From positions 17,125,631 through 17,189,630 of the forward strand of contig NC_133294.1 of NCBI RefSeq assembly GCF_005239225.2: a stretch of DNA of 64,000 bases, written 5' to 3'. This document shows, in pieces, positions 25,691 through 41,089 of the stretch. The notes beneath the pieces were generated by a model that was not told the DNA's origin, did not search any database, and was given only the letters and a program-made list of their open reading frames with translations. This DNA is from Populus alba. Taxonomy: Eukaryota > Streptophyta > Magnoliopsida > Malpighiales > Salicaceae. The position numbers and the translations under genes are program-made. How positions within the stretch are numbered: the stretch's first letter is position 1; every line of letters starts with the position of its first letter.

Positions 25691-26339
25691 GTCTTCTCAT
25701 TGAATTAACCTAAAATATAAGCATTTTCATGATATTTTTTGTTAGTAAATATTTTGTTTGTTTTAGTACAATAATTGATTTTGATGTTTGAAATAATATA
25801 ATAATACATAATTACAAACTAATAGTCAAAATGTTTTTTTTTTTTCTTATTTTTGACATGCTTGCCATCAAAATTCAACAAATACCAACCATATAGAATT
25901 TTCTGCCTTAATCATTTGGACTATTCATTTGTCAATGTACAGATCCTAAGATTCCATGTTTGACATCAGAAAGAGGAGCTCTCCCCTTAGTATTTTATAT
26001 TTATCTCTAATAATTTGTTAAATAATTAGTATATTATAAATACACGAAGGGATGTATTCGTTCATAGTCCAATGTCTAGAAAAATATAGCAACTTTATAC
26101 CACATACTTTGTCTATGATGACAAAAAAGTCCTTGGAAATTGTTAAGGTCTTTGGTAAATTTGAATCTGTGTAGCCTTTACGACCATAAGATGGAAGTTT
26201 CTTCTTGCAATGACGAAAGAAAATTTATAGGATTCCTCTCATGCGTACACATCCAAGGCAAAATGAAGATTTAAGCCTTTGGAATAGGTTTTTGAACTTG
26301 GTATAAATTTGAAGAACAAAAAAAAAACTAGATTTTTAA

Positions 26340-26545
26340 GGGGTGTTTAAGACTGTGAAAACAATTATTTTTTAAAATATTTTTTTGTTTGAAAATGCAT
26401 TAAAATATATATTTTTTTTATTTTTTAAAAATTATTTTTTTACATCAGCATATCAAAACAATTCAAAATATAAATAAAATTAATTTTAAACAAAAATGTT
26501 TCTTCATAAAAACGTCATTTGAAACACAATTCCAAACGATGCCTT
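26340..26545 (+). mobile_element. AT-rich MITE copy
   Basis: Forward copy from GGGTGTTTAAGACTGTG through TACATCAGCATATCAAAAC to GAAACACAATTCCAAACGATGCC. The two ends (GTGTTTAAGA... and ...TTCCAAACGATGCC) resemble the degenerate inverted ends seen at 43392-43600. Confidence 0.55.
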
Positions 26546-29100
26546 TTAGTTCTCTAAATCAAAACTATTGTATTCGAACAAGAAATCAAGTTGTTTTTTT
26601 TAGTTGAGTAGGACATGAATATAACTCATACTCACAACTTTATCTAAGCAACATAGGTTGTAATGATATTCCTTGTCATTTTAGATTGGATGAACTATAA
26701 AACTCATGTTCTTTGCCCATCAGACTTAAGCCTAAAGTTAAGCCCAAACCCAACCCGAAATAACATAGGTATTTAAAGAGAAGGTTACCAAAAAAATTAC
26801 TTTTTCTCTTCTCTTGTTTTTTTCACCCTAGCATAACTTTCTTTTAAAATGCCAAGGATTTTGGTTTTAAGCTTTAGTTTTGTTATTACCCATTTTTACC
26901 CCACAAAAAAAATCAAGGAAAAAAAAAATAAGAAATACAAAAATAAAATCAAAATACAAGAGGATATACATAAATAAAGCCTAGAAGATTGCCTAAGTTG
27001 GTGGTGAAGGATTAAAATGTCAAGTAGAAAAGTTAGGGTACTAAAATATATAAGATTGACAACCCAATTCTGATTGACAAAAGCCCTCATAGTTGAAAAT
27101 ATTTTTATTTAGCGGTGAAGAAATACAAATTTAGATAGGTAAAGACTCGATGAGAATCTTGGAAGGCTTAATTAATCTTATTGAGGACTTGATTGCAGGG
27201 AAAATTAATTTTTTGAGTCAATTTGGATGTTAATTGAAATAAATAAAATTCTGGGGACTTAATTGGTTTTTTAGGAGGTTTCATTGGACGAATCAAGGGC
27301 TTAATTGTAAGAATATTGAAGTTTGATGGGTGATTAAAGATTTGATTGAAGAAATCCAAAACCAATGACAAAACTAAAAAAAACGCATGACTGTAGGGCT
27401 AAAATTGACTAAATCAGGGGGAAATTGAAGAAAATTGAAAGTTTAATGGTCAATTAAGGGTTCAAGTGCACATATCATAAACCAAGGACCAAGATAAAAA
27501 TAGAGATGAACTTTAAGGCTGATGATTTAGTTTAGCAGGAGAGAAATTGAATGAAATTAAGAGTTTGAGAGATAATTAAGGATGCAATTAAAAGCAATTG
27601 GAAGAACATTGACTAAAGTGAAAATTTTCAATCTTAATTTAAAACCCTAATTTTTATGGTTTAACCTAGACAACGTGTCGTTCGACCACTGTATAGCTTT
27701 TTTTTTTGGCAATTTTGGCTGATTAAGTAGGCATTTTCAGACGAATGAATGTTGCGTTTTCGACCACCTTTGTGACTATAACCACCACCATTCAACTAAG
27801 AAATACCCCTTTTTACAAAGATCAGCTACTCCTATCAAACATTTACATCCCATTTTCTTTAACGAACTCAACAATATCGTGTCCCTGATAAGCCATTATT
27901 ACTTTTTTAGTTTCTCAGTTGATCAAGGTGATACCTTCAAACGAATGAATGTGAAACTACATAACTTTAAATTGAGAAAGAATGGATCCAATCAAAATGT
28001 ATGCTTCTCCTTTACCAAGTTCAGGTGGTCTCTAATGATGTTTACATCGGAGGTGCTCAAGTGAAACTTCAAATTTGGTCAACTAAGTCAGTCTTCACTA
28101 AGATACCTATTTGTGCAAAACCACTCAATTTTTTTGTGTATTCACACTTAAAAATTCCCTAAGGGTTCTTATCAAATATCATAAATCTTTCATCCAAAAT
28201 TAGAAGATGAGGGATGCATGCCATTGTCTTCAAGCAAAAAAAAAAAAAAAAACCAACCTATGAAAATTTGTTACAAAACCAACATCCCAAAACCATTGAA
28301 GGACAAAGGTGCCAGATGTTAGCATTTGTCCAGAACCCTTTTATTTTGATCAAAGGGCTAAGTTTTGATCAATTTATGTTTGAATTCATCAAGAACCTTA
28401 TAAATACCCCCTGAAAAATAAAGAAATGAGAGAGAGAGCAAAATATGGAGAAATGCACTATGAAAAGATCCTAGTGTAAATGTTCAAAAACTTAACATAG
28501 AAGGTCTAACAATCTTTAGAAGTAAAAGATAATGAAAGGAAAATAAGGAAAGGAAACAGAAGGAAAACAACAATACATAGCTATCAAGCTTAGAGAAGGT
28601 ATAACCATGTAAAAGTTCAAGTGTAGAGTCCATATAACCTGCCTATTCATGTTTTTTTAATGTTTAATCCTCTTTTAATGTTGTTTGTGCTTATCTTATA
28701 TTTTTCGGTTTGATTTTGATGTTGAAATAATTTGATGTTTTTCAACAAAGTTTGTTTCATTTTTGTTCTTTTTTTTAAGCATGTTTTAAATTGCTCAAGT
28801 TTTCTTTGTGATAGTTTGTTTTAGTTTTAGTCAATAATATGTTAGAAAGGCTTGCATTAAAGTCATGATTCTTGATTTTGATACTAGCCTAATAGCATGT
28901 TGATGGTGTATTTGAGGTATTTATATTGATCTTTGAATTTATTTTGTAATAAAATAATAAGCTACTTTTGTTTGTGAGTTAAAGATTTTGAAAGCATGTT
29001 GATCAATTTGATGTCTTTTAGTGCAAGTGTATGGTTCATTATAATATGTTTTGACATTGTCATAACCCTTTTTTTTTTTTATTCCCTAATTCACATTTTC
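26546..29100. other. Gene-free region, retroelement-like leader sequence
   Basis: From about 27100 to 27650 the sequence has the repeated GGGCTTAATTG/GATTAAAGATTTGATTG style of degenerate LTR-leader DNA, and a TATA-like CTTATAAATACCCCC at about 28398. No reading frame with a recognisable domain. Possibly part of an old LTR element; unproven. Confidence 0.35.
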
Positions 29101-30017
29101 CTCTCTCTTCAATAATAATCTGGGGCGCAAATTGAAGGATTGGCTTGTAATCTGGCGCTTTGGAGCCAGTTTTCATTTAAATAAAACGACGCGTTTTAAG
29201 AAAAATGACGCCGTTTCATGCGTTTTAAAAAAAAAAGAGACGAAATGGTGTCGTTTTGAGGCGGCACTCTTTCTTCTTCTTCTTCCCTCGGACATGTAGC
29301 AGGGGAAGAGACGCCTTTTGTTTTCTTCTCTTTGTTTATTCCTCTCCCTCCTACATGCTTCAGAGCCAAAATCGGACGCCACCCGTACTTCCTCATGATG
29401 AGAAGACAAAGAAGTCGTGCCCCGTAAACGACACCTCCATTGGCCACCTCAACTGGCACTGCAATAGTGCAGGAGACGTGTGCCCCATGCATGGGCAGTG
29501 ATGGGAAGGGGCAGGGTCGACCCCGCTCCCCCTGCCCCTATAAATACCACTCGAACGAAGAAGAAAAGTGGGAAAAACAGCAGAAAACCGGGAGGGAAAG
29601 CAAGAGAGAGAAACCGACAATGTAGAGAGAGAAGGAACTGAAATAGTAGAAACCGAAAACCGGGGATATCGACAGGGAGACCTAGAGAGGCAGACGGGGA
29701 GAAGGAAGAAAAAGGACAAAGAAAGGTAAACTGGTGGGGGAAGAAGACACCGATTGGCATCTCTATACAGCGGAAGCGCCGTTGCTGTCACTAGGCTTCA
29801 CAGTCACCGCCACCACAGCGCTACCGAGATTATTCACCAGCACCGCCATCAGCTCAGCCTAACAGATCATCGCCTGACGTAAATTCCCTTCCCCCTCCTC
29901 ACATCGGTCATCATTTTACCTTCTTGCCTGCAGAACGTGCATTGTGCATGTTCTGCATGCAAGAAGAAATAATTAGTCAGTTATTGTGCATGCACAGTAA
30001 CTAGTTTCGGTTGCTAT

Positions 30018-30127
30018 GGGTTGGAACATCAGCCCAGCCCACGCGGCTAGGCTAAGTCCAACCTCTTTTTTTGTTATTTGTGGGCTGGAACATCAGCCCA
30101 GCCCACGCGGCTGGGCTAAATCCAGCC
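30018..30127. repeat. GC-rich direct repeat, two units 64 bp apart
   Basis: GGAACATCAGCCCAGCCC followed by ACGCGGCT(A/G)GGCTAA occurs at about 30023 and 30087. Each unit contains self-complementary GGGCTG/CAGCCC and could form a hairpin. It stands out in otherwise AT-rich DNA. Confidence 0.7.
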
Positions 30128-30196
30128 TTGTGGCTGGGCCAATACAGGCCTAGCCCAGTCCATTTTTTTTCTTTCTTTCCCTTTTGTTTTGTTTTA

Positions 30197-30199
30197 TAT

Positions 30200-30242
<43 letters not shown>
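30197..30242. repeat. TA dinucleotide microsatellite
   Basis: Near-continuous (TA)n of about 45 bp with one phase break near 30211. Confidence 0.9.
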
Positions 30243-30245
<3 letters not shown>

Positions 30246-31899
30246 AAATTTTGATTTTCCCATGGATTTTTTCTATGTCATTTTGACTAAGATTGGTCTG
30301 TATTTTTATATCATACAAATACAAATCCGATATTAAAAATACCCGGTTTTCAAAAAAAAACACTTTTGTCTTCATGCATACGGCCAAGTCTCTCAAAGCT
30401 ACAAAAAAAAACTCATATTGTATTTTTTTTTATATAACAAAGAAAACTTCAAAAAAAAAATATTTTAGCATGCATTTTGGCTTTAATACCTAGTTTATTA
30501 AAGTCATGAGAACTTGACCAATATTTCAAAAAAAATCCAAAAAATATTTTGTTTTTGTTTTAATGTCTAGGATTACGAATTTATACGTAAAACGTATTTC
30601 TGATATTAGAAAGGTAGTTCTTTATAGACATTAGACCTGGTAGATTTTTATCCCATAAGATAAGAACCTCCTTATTGAGGAGGACTTTTCTTAAACCCTA
30701 GACGGACTCTTAAGACCTTAGAATATTTTTTTTTAGACAATAAAACAATGCAGCTTACCTTAGGTAGGACGTATTTGGGGTGCTAATACCTTCCCTGTAC
30801 GCAACCAGTCTCCGTACCCAATCTCTGAGACCTGTTAGGGTTCCTAGTGACTAAAATACTAGGTGGCGACTCCCACTCTATTTTTCACTGCTAAGAGACA
30901 AAGAATTCCTTGTCTCACCATATTTTCCACAATAGATAGACATACCACACCCGATGATTGAGGAGGGTGGTGGGCGATCACCGTGACGCCGCACACGTGC
31001 AACAGATATAGATATTAAAAATATCAAGTTTTGAATTCAAACAATATGAATATGTTTTCTATTTAGCTTTTATAGTTTTGAACTTTGAAACACCATGCAT
31101 GTTATTGATGATTTGATGTTATTTGTTTGTTTTTTAGATTCAACTATACTTAGTATTGGTATTGTGGTTTGTGTGGACCAAAAGCAACGTGTTTCAAAAG
31201 ACTAAGAAGCTACTTCTAGGTTTAACAGTAGGCTGAGAATTTCTAGGTTATTGGGTTCGATTTCTTCATGTTCTTGGAAAAAATATTGCCCTATGATTTG
31301 GATCAGTTTTGGTGCAATTTATTTGCACTAAACCATTCAGGCAAGTTTACTAGTAAGTAATTTAGGGTTTACTTGCATCAATAACATTTTTTTGAAGGTT
31401 TTAATCCTAGAGTTTTGATTTTTAAGCAAAACCCTTTTTGAAAAAATCATGTTAATTCTTTGATAATCAAAGTGAATAGATGCTAGATTATGGATCCTTG
31501 TATGAATTTGAATGAAACCTTGCCTTTAATTGCATGGAAACTTGTCTAGATAGAGATTTGTGTTTGTTGGGTTCTTGATGAATGTTTATTGTGTTCTTCA
31601 CAATTTGAGTGCTTGATCTGTTTTTCTATGAAAATTCTTATGTTTTGTGATAATTTTCAACTTTTTTTTTTCCAGTTTAAACCTTTGTTATGGTTTAGTT
31701 TTTAGGTCAAACCTTGGTTTTTGATTCGGTTCATAGTTGAATCAGCTTCTTTGGGTCAACCTGTTTGGTTTTGTTTTGAGTTAAGTGCTTAAGGTTTTGT
31801 TTGTTTGGACAACTTTTTGTTAAAGGATTTTTTTTTCCTAAGAGGGTGTTAGGAAAACACACCATTAAGTTTATTTTGGAAAATTTATGGGGAAATAAA

Positions 31900-32705
31900 A
31901 GATGGTTTTGCCAAACATGGCCTTACATAAACAAATAATAAAAATAAAATCAAAAATGTTTTTTTGCTTGTTGCGTAGAACAAAATCCTTACAAAAAAAA
32001 TTGCATTTTATTTTATATAAAGGAGATAAAATATTTTTAGCATTGTTTTAGAAATTTTTTGTGTTTTATTTTTTTTAGCATTTTTTTTAAAATTTATAGT
32101 AAGTTTATAAAATTCTTTAAGGATTTGGCCAATATTTCAATAACCCTAAGTATTTTAATTCCTGAAAATTAAAGGTCAATATTGTAGTATAAATATTGAA
32201 CCTACTAGTAGGCTGATATTTAAGTAATAGGAGTTGACTAGAAAATTCTTAAAATTATTTTAGATATTTACCAATTTTCAATTATGAGTATTTTTCATCA
32301 TAATATACAAGTTGTGGAAAGTATTTTTGTCTTCCAGGATATGTGAACCTTGTTAGAGCACCTATATGAATTCTTCTTATAAGAATTTACTTGGACATAT
32401 GAGTCCGTAATAAATTCAAAATGTCAGATTTATTAACGAGCGTAAATCTTTGATCTAACCTATAAACAAACTACCGATTAGGAATCTATCAAGACTTTTA
32501 AACCTTATCTAGATCACACAATGTCGTTTACCTTAGGTATAGTATGCTAGGGGTGCTAATAAATTTCCTAGCCACAACAGTCTATTACCTTGGAATTTCA
32601 TATAAGACCAGTCCATCCGGGTCTCTTAGTGACTCTAAACCGAACAACTAAATGATGACTCCTTAATCGTGACGCCGCATCACCGCACACACTCGTGCGC
32701 CAAGT
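31900..32705 (+). mobile_element. Second, more decayed copy of the Tat/Ogre-like LTR end
   Basis: Matches 30400-31005 in order: TTTTAGCAT, GGATTTGGCCAATATTTCAA, CAATGTCGTTTACCTTAGGTA, GGGGTGCTAATA, CTTAGTGACT and GTGACGCCGCA. Poorer conservation than the first copy. Whether the two are the ends of one deleted element (about 0.9 kb apart) or separate insertions cannot be decided by eye. Confidence 0.4.
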
Positions 32706-33179
32706 TTGGTTCAAGAAAGTTTTAAGAAACAAATAAGTATCTCTCTCTTTTGTTATTTTTTATTAGGAAATTATTTGTGGAAGGATAAAGGAAGAATCAA
32801 GATTTTATTAAGACTTGATGATTGAATGATTTAAATTGATGTTTATGGTGCTAGTCCTACTTAAAATCAGTTTGATATGTTGTCTAGATTATGGGTTTTT
32901 GAAGAACAAAGGTTTTTTTTTTTTTTTTTGGATCTGCAGATTTGAAGACTAGCAAATCGGGATTCTAGAAATCCCAGTCAACTAGTTGGGTTGAACCGGC
33001 CGCCTAGTTGGTTGGTTATTCCCAGTCCACTGGTTGATCTAAACCAACTAACTTGTTGGCCTGTGTTAATGGTCGACTAGTTGGTAATTTCGGTCAATAG
33101 GTTGACCCAACAATAAAGTTTTTTCAGGTCTGTTAGGTTTGATCAATTTAAGTTATGTTCAGAATCGATCAGGTTAATC

Positions 33180-34145
33180 AATTCCACTTTATATTTATGT
33201 TTTGATCTCTAAGCTTAATGTTTTAATCTTTATGTTATTTTCTTTGAGTTATTCTTTAAGTATTTTTCATATCTGTTATAGGTTTCGTTGACATTTCTTA
33301 TAACGGTCCTTAATAGTCTTTGATTCTGCATCTATTTGTCTTTTGCTTTTATTTTTGGATGAGTGAGATAATCTTTTAATATACATGTAATATAAATAAA
33401 TATGTATGTTGATTATATGACGAGTACAACTAATTAAGTTTTTGAATATTTATATTTGTTGCTTTAGTTTTTGAGTACTCATCCATTATAGAATTTTCAC
33501 TTGCATTATATTGAACTAAATTTTATTCGATACTATATACATTGCTTTGATAATTATATGAGTATCTATTATATCATAATATTGGTATACTTGTTAGTAA
33601 CTTCATGCTAACGAAGAGTAGTTATTTTATGAGCACATAATATTTTATATACCTAGCTGGTGAGAGAGACATCAGTCTGTGACAACTGATCCTCCCACAA
33701 TGGTCATTTTCGGGTGTCATATGATTTGTGACATGTATTCCACAACTTTATATTAATAAACTTATCATGTATATTTATATCAAGATATATCAACTTACAA
33801 ACTATTAATATCTAAAAAGTGTGTTAAATGTTACAAACTATATCATCTAAGAATTCACCCCTCTATTTTTTTAAAATATTTTTTTAGGTTTGTAGTTTCT
33901 GTTACTTTGTTAAGTATTCATGCTTTTTCAGTTTTGGTCTTTATGCCTTGCTTGTTCCGCGAAGCTTTATTACATTGTTTTAATTAAGTTTGGATTTTGA
34001 CAATTTAATAAGTATTATGAACTATTTGTTTTGCTTTATTTAATGATGATAACTTTTGAAGTGTTATTTGAATTTATTAGTTTGGAGGAATATAATATTT
34101 TAAAGGATTTTGACACGCTATAAAATTCTTATATAATTTGTTTTA
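33180..34145 (+). mobile_element. Old LTR fragment of the long-LTR gypsy family
   Basis: Colinear with 60890-61900 of the solo LTR: AATATACATGTAATATAAATAAATATGTATGTTGATTAT, ACGAGTACAACTA, CTAGCTGGTGAGAGAGACATCAG, CGGGTGTCAT, then GGTTTGTAGTTTCTG and CAGTTTTGGTCTTTATGCCTTGC. It has only one unit of the 20-bp minisatellite that has four units in the solo LTR. More diverged than the other copies and lacking the left half. Confidence 0.7.
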
Positions 34146-34559
34146 TGATTAATATCAATGAGTTGTTTTTATAACATCATTTCTATATTGTCGGTCATTT
34201 ATCCGAAATGCATATCATGGTATGAAATGTCCATAGCATAAAGCAATCTTTTTCTATGCATAACAAAAACTAATTCCAAGAAGAAGCGTACAATGTTATG
34301 TATTCACAGAAATTTGTCAAGTCGGAATGTAGGATTCATCACCATCAGAACAGAACACAAGGCTAGCAAACCTCTTAACGTAAAGAAGCATAGACAAGTC
34401 GAAAACCTTGCTCTCCGATGCAGGAGAAATTATCCTTCCTCGAATTTTGACATTGTTATCTCATCTGTGGAAAATGCATATACTTCTTTAGGCTGAACAG
34501 TTGTTTTCAGTCAGATTTGTTAGGTAGACGTGGGGTTCTTCTAGAAGTGGAAGCTCTAC

Positions 34560-34690
34560 TTCACTGCCTATTCCTCCATGGAAACTATAGCTTCCATCAT
34601 CGGCCCACCTGCAACCTGTCCTTGTACATATTGAAGCCTGATTTGAAGAGAATCAGGAGTGGATGCTTGATCTCTCAACAATCTTAAACT
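34560..34690 (-). other. Possible short terminal exon or gene remnant
   Basis: On the - strand about 40 codons are open from a TTTAG-like acceptor near 34690 to a TAG at 34576-34578, ending in QVAGGPMMEAIVSMEE. Base composition is more gene-like than the flanks. I do not recognise the protein and see no partner exon nearby. Confidence 0.2.
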
Positions 34691-35143
34691 AAATAAAATT
34701 CTAAAATCTAATTAAAAAAATCCAAAAGTAACTAGAAAGATTAAAAAAAAAAAAAAACAACTTCTTGTATGCTTAATTTAAGCTATAATTATTATTATTA
34801 TTTCTAACATTTCAAATCTCACTTGCTATATATATATATATATCCTTGAAAGGAGGAGGAAGGCAGTTCGTGAAGTTAAATAATAATTGATAGAAGATGA
34901 GAAGGGACTAAAATATAATTTGAAGAAAAAAGGGACTAACTTACAACATCATCGAAATGACAGGGACTTGGTTATAATTTACTTAAAAAGGAAAGTCCCA
35001 TAGGCCTGCGGAATTAACGTATTCCTTCACCAATGCAAAGTAAAACTCCTGAAGTTGTCCTGGTTATTTTCTGATTACTTTTCTAATTAGATTTTAAAAT
35101 TTTATTTGGATTTGGATTTCCTAAGTTAGATTGATTTAGCTAC

Positions 35144-35153
35144 TATATAAATA
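35144..35153 (+). promoter_or_regulatory. TATA box of the F-box gene
   Basis: TATATAAATA, 65 bp upstream of the ATG at 35218, in a plausible position for a short 5' leader of about 35 bases. Confidence 0.5.
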
Positions 35154-35217
35154 ATTCTTATTAAGAATCAGTGAACTTTAAATTTATAAGTTAGAGTTTT
35201 CTTACGCTAGGATCACC

Positions 35218-36450
35218 ATGAAGAGCCACGGAGGAAGAAGATATAGAGCCAAGCATGGTGGCAACCAAGCTCAAGATGCAGACTGGTCAATGTCTGTGCT
35301 TCCGGACGATATAACCGCAGACATTCTCTTGCAACTCCCCTTGAAAAGCAAAATTCAATATAGGTGTGTATGCAGGACCTGGCGCAATTTACTCTCGGAC
35401 TCGTACTTATCTGAATTTCAACGTGAAAGAGCTCAGTCCATGCTTGTCCTTCGCTCGCCACCGTCATGTGTTTCCAGGAAAGCTGCAGCCCTTGCTCCGA
35501 ACGATTTTTACGTGGTTGAGCTCGAATCAGGTTCAGTTCGCAATAACGTCATGAAGTTAAACACCAAAAACAATCTCCCTACCTGTCATGTCGAACTGGT
35601 GGGCTCATGCAACGGCTTGCTTTGTTTGTTTGATAAAAATTCGAAGAAAGTTTTTTACCTTTGTAATCCAGTGACGGGTGAACATGTCAGGACTCCTGCG
35701 AACTGCAAGAAGGAAAAACAGAGAGGGCAAACGATATTGGATGTGGTTTTTGGGTTTGGATTTAGTCCTGAAAGCAATCATTACATGGTTTTAAGAATAA
35801 CCCGTAAGAAACTTACTTATCCTACTTCTATTCTGCGTTCAGAAGGTGAAATTTGCATATTTGGAGACAGTGAGTGGAAAAGTATTGGGGAGATTCCATT
35901 CCCAGATTGTAAGAAATTCTTTGGTGTTTCTCTGAATGGAGCTCTTCATTGGATTCTTAACCTTGATGACTATGGAGATGCTGATTTGATATGTGCTTTA
36001 GATATCGACAGCAAAAAGATTAGGCCAATGTCGCCACCGAATGGCTTCAGGAGGGATACTACAGAGATGACCTTGGGAGTCCTAAGAGATTGTCTCTTTA
36101 TATGTGACAGTATGACTTTGTATAATCTTGACATATGGGTGATGAAAGAATATGGAGTCAAGGATTCTTGGACTAAAGAGATTGTAATTGCGAAGACCTC
36201 GCTTCCTTCGAATCTGCAAAATTCCTTTCTCCAGCCAATTATGGTTTCTAAGGACGGAGAGGTTTTGATTTCAAGTGATTCCAACGTTTTTGTTTGGTAT
36301 GATCCAGGAAGTAAAAGTTTCAGAAAAGTAACTCTACCCAGCAGGGTTGGGTCCGAAGTCGAAGCAGTTTGTTCTGTTGCAAGCTTTGATTCGCTATCTG
36401 CCATCATGAAGAAAGAATGCAGAAGGGATCAATGCTCCACAGCAAGATAA
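35218..36450 (+). CDS. F-box protein with C-terminal F-box-associated (kelch-like) domain
   Basis: A single uninterrupted exon of 410 codons. The F-box lies at about 26-70 (LPDDITADILLQLPLKSKI, CVCRTWRNLLSDSYLSEF), the part that binds Skp1/ASK in SCF ubiquitin ligases. From about 95 to 370 the protein follows the plant F-box-associated interaction pattern: VGSCNGLLCLF, LCNPVTGE, FGFGFSPESNHYMVL, SLNGALHWI, then blade-like repeats near LGVLRDCLFIC and WVMKEYG. Such proteins usually select targets for ubiquitination, in cytosol or nucleus. The length and the lack of introns fit the large plant F-box family. The target is unknown. Start chosen at the first ATG after the TATA box. It lies on the opposite strand to all the kinase genes. 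Confidence 0.92.
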   Translation: MKSHGGRRYRAKHGGNQAQDADWSMSVLPDDITADILLQLPLKSKIQYRCVCRTWRNLLSDSYLSEFQRERAQSMLVLRSPPSCVSRKAAALAPNDFYVVELESGSVRNNVMKLNTKNNLPTCHVELVGSCNGLLCLFDKNSKKVFYLCNPVTGEHVRTPANCKKEKQRGQTILDVVFGFGFSPESNHYMVLRITRKKLTYPTSILRSEGEICIFGDSEWKSIGEIPFPDCKKFFGVSLNGALHWILNLDDYGDADLICALDIDSKKIRPMSPPNGFRRDTTEMTLGVLRDCLFICDSMTLYNLDIWVMKEYGVKDSWTKEIVIAKTSLPSNLQNSFLQPIMVSKDGEVLISSDSNVFVWYDPGSKSFRKVTLPSRVGSEVEAVCSVASFDSLSAIMKKECRRDQCSTAR

Positions 36451-37210
36451 GTGATCAGAAGATTATGAAACTTTGCTTTCATCAAACAAAATCTAAACCA
36501 TGCTAGTGAATATCAGTATTTTTCGCTGTATCAACTATTTTCGTTTAATTCTTGCTTTGAGTTAGATTTTAGTGTTAGTGACTTTATATCTGGGATTTTA
36601 CATGAATGACTTGTTGTCCAATGAAACAACTTGCATTAATGATTTTTAGACGAATTCTTGAACTTCTAGTTGCAATGAATATTCAATCTAGTAGAATAAA
36701 ATATTTATAAATGTTTCCAGTCTATGATTTACACCTGAGAATTTTCAACTTTCTCTAGGCCACAAATATAGAATTTCCTATGATGAAACATTCTTAAGTA
36801 GGTAGGAAGATCTATCAGCTTAAAATATCCTTTGTTTTATATACAGGTGATGAATAATTTACATTTAAAAAGTGGTAAGGATTGCTGTCTGATTTGAACA
36901 CATGATTGATTGGCCACAGTATTTTTGGTGACAGTTTCTGCTTGTGAAAGTGCTCTTGGCTTAAGCCTGTAACTAGCCTGCTCTCAATCCACAACCTCGT
37001 TGCTTATGGTTGAAATTTCTCCCTAGGAACATAGAAAAAGTTGGATTAAAACAAACCCTAGTATCAATTTATAAAGAATAAAGAGTAGTTTTGTTTTTGT
37101 ACGAAGTTGATTAATAAGTGACCTATACATGGACTCTGTTTTTCAGCTGAACTAACTTTATAGACATGTGAAAAAAGCAATAAAAAACAACAGAAAGAGA
37201 AACACTGTAA
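36451..37210. other. Intergenic region between converging F-box and kinase genes
   Basis: Contains the 3' flanks of both convergent genes. AT-rich, with no other recognisable feature. Confidence 0.6.
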
Positions 37211-40671
<3,461 letters not shown>

Positions 40672-40877
40672 TCCTTACAACCTTTGAGAACTACAAAGAG
40701 CACGAGAAAATAAAGAACTAGAAACTTAGAAGAAGAAGAAACACACAGATTTTTTGTCATGGGCTTTTAAATTCACGGGAGGAGAATCCCCAGAAGGCAA
40801 AACATCTAGCTAGTGGTTTTGGTGGAAGCTGACTATAGCAAAGCTACCTAGGCTGACAGGTTAGACTTTAAAAACCT

Positions 40878-41086
40878 TTGACATGTGGAGCACCGTTGAC
40901 CCTACAGAAACAATGTACCTTCATAGCAGAGATCGTTCCAATCTTTGACCTAGAAAGGAGGAGAATATTGGGAGGTATAATAGTCAAGAAAGTTCAATGC
41001 CACGTGCCATTGACATTAGTGGAGAATGACGACTACTTGCAAGGACACAATATTTCTTTTTTATTTCTTTTTAACTACCTCACGTG
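40878..41086. promoter_or_regulatory. W-box cluster with two G-boxes upstream of the intact kinase gene
   Basis: Five TTGAC cores (40878-40882, 40896-40900, 40945-40949, reverse at 40983-40987, 41010-41014), two of them full TTGACC, lie within 137 bp, 207-343 bp upstream of the start codon. CACGTG occurs at 41001-41006 and 41081-41086. W-boxes bind WRKY factors and are common in defence-induced promoters; the link to this gene is inference. Confidence 0.5.
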
Positions 41087-41089
41087 GTA

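Larger units (their letters stand above)
29100..31010 (+). mobile_element. Probable LTR of a Tat/Ogre-like Ty3/gypsy element
   Basis: Starts with repeated ACG-rich motifs (AACGACGCGTTTT, ATGACGCCGTTTC, GGTGTCGTTTTG), then a TATA box CCTATAAATACC near 29537, a GA-rich leader, a TA repeat, and ends with GGGGTGCTAATACCTTCC ... AGGTGGCGACTCC ... GTGACGCCGCACACG. Those last motifs recall the R/U5 end of Tat/Ogre LTRs and their Arg-tRNA primer site. No polyprotein is attached. Boundaries are not fixed. Confidence 0.4.

Noticed and set aside
29173..29791. Several overlapping open frames on both strands, one of 132 codons.
   Set aside because: They arise from locally GC-rich, low-complexity LTR leader sequence; Ser/Leu/Phe-rich translations with no family match.
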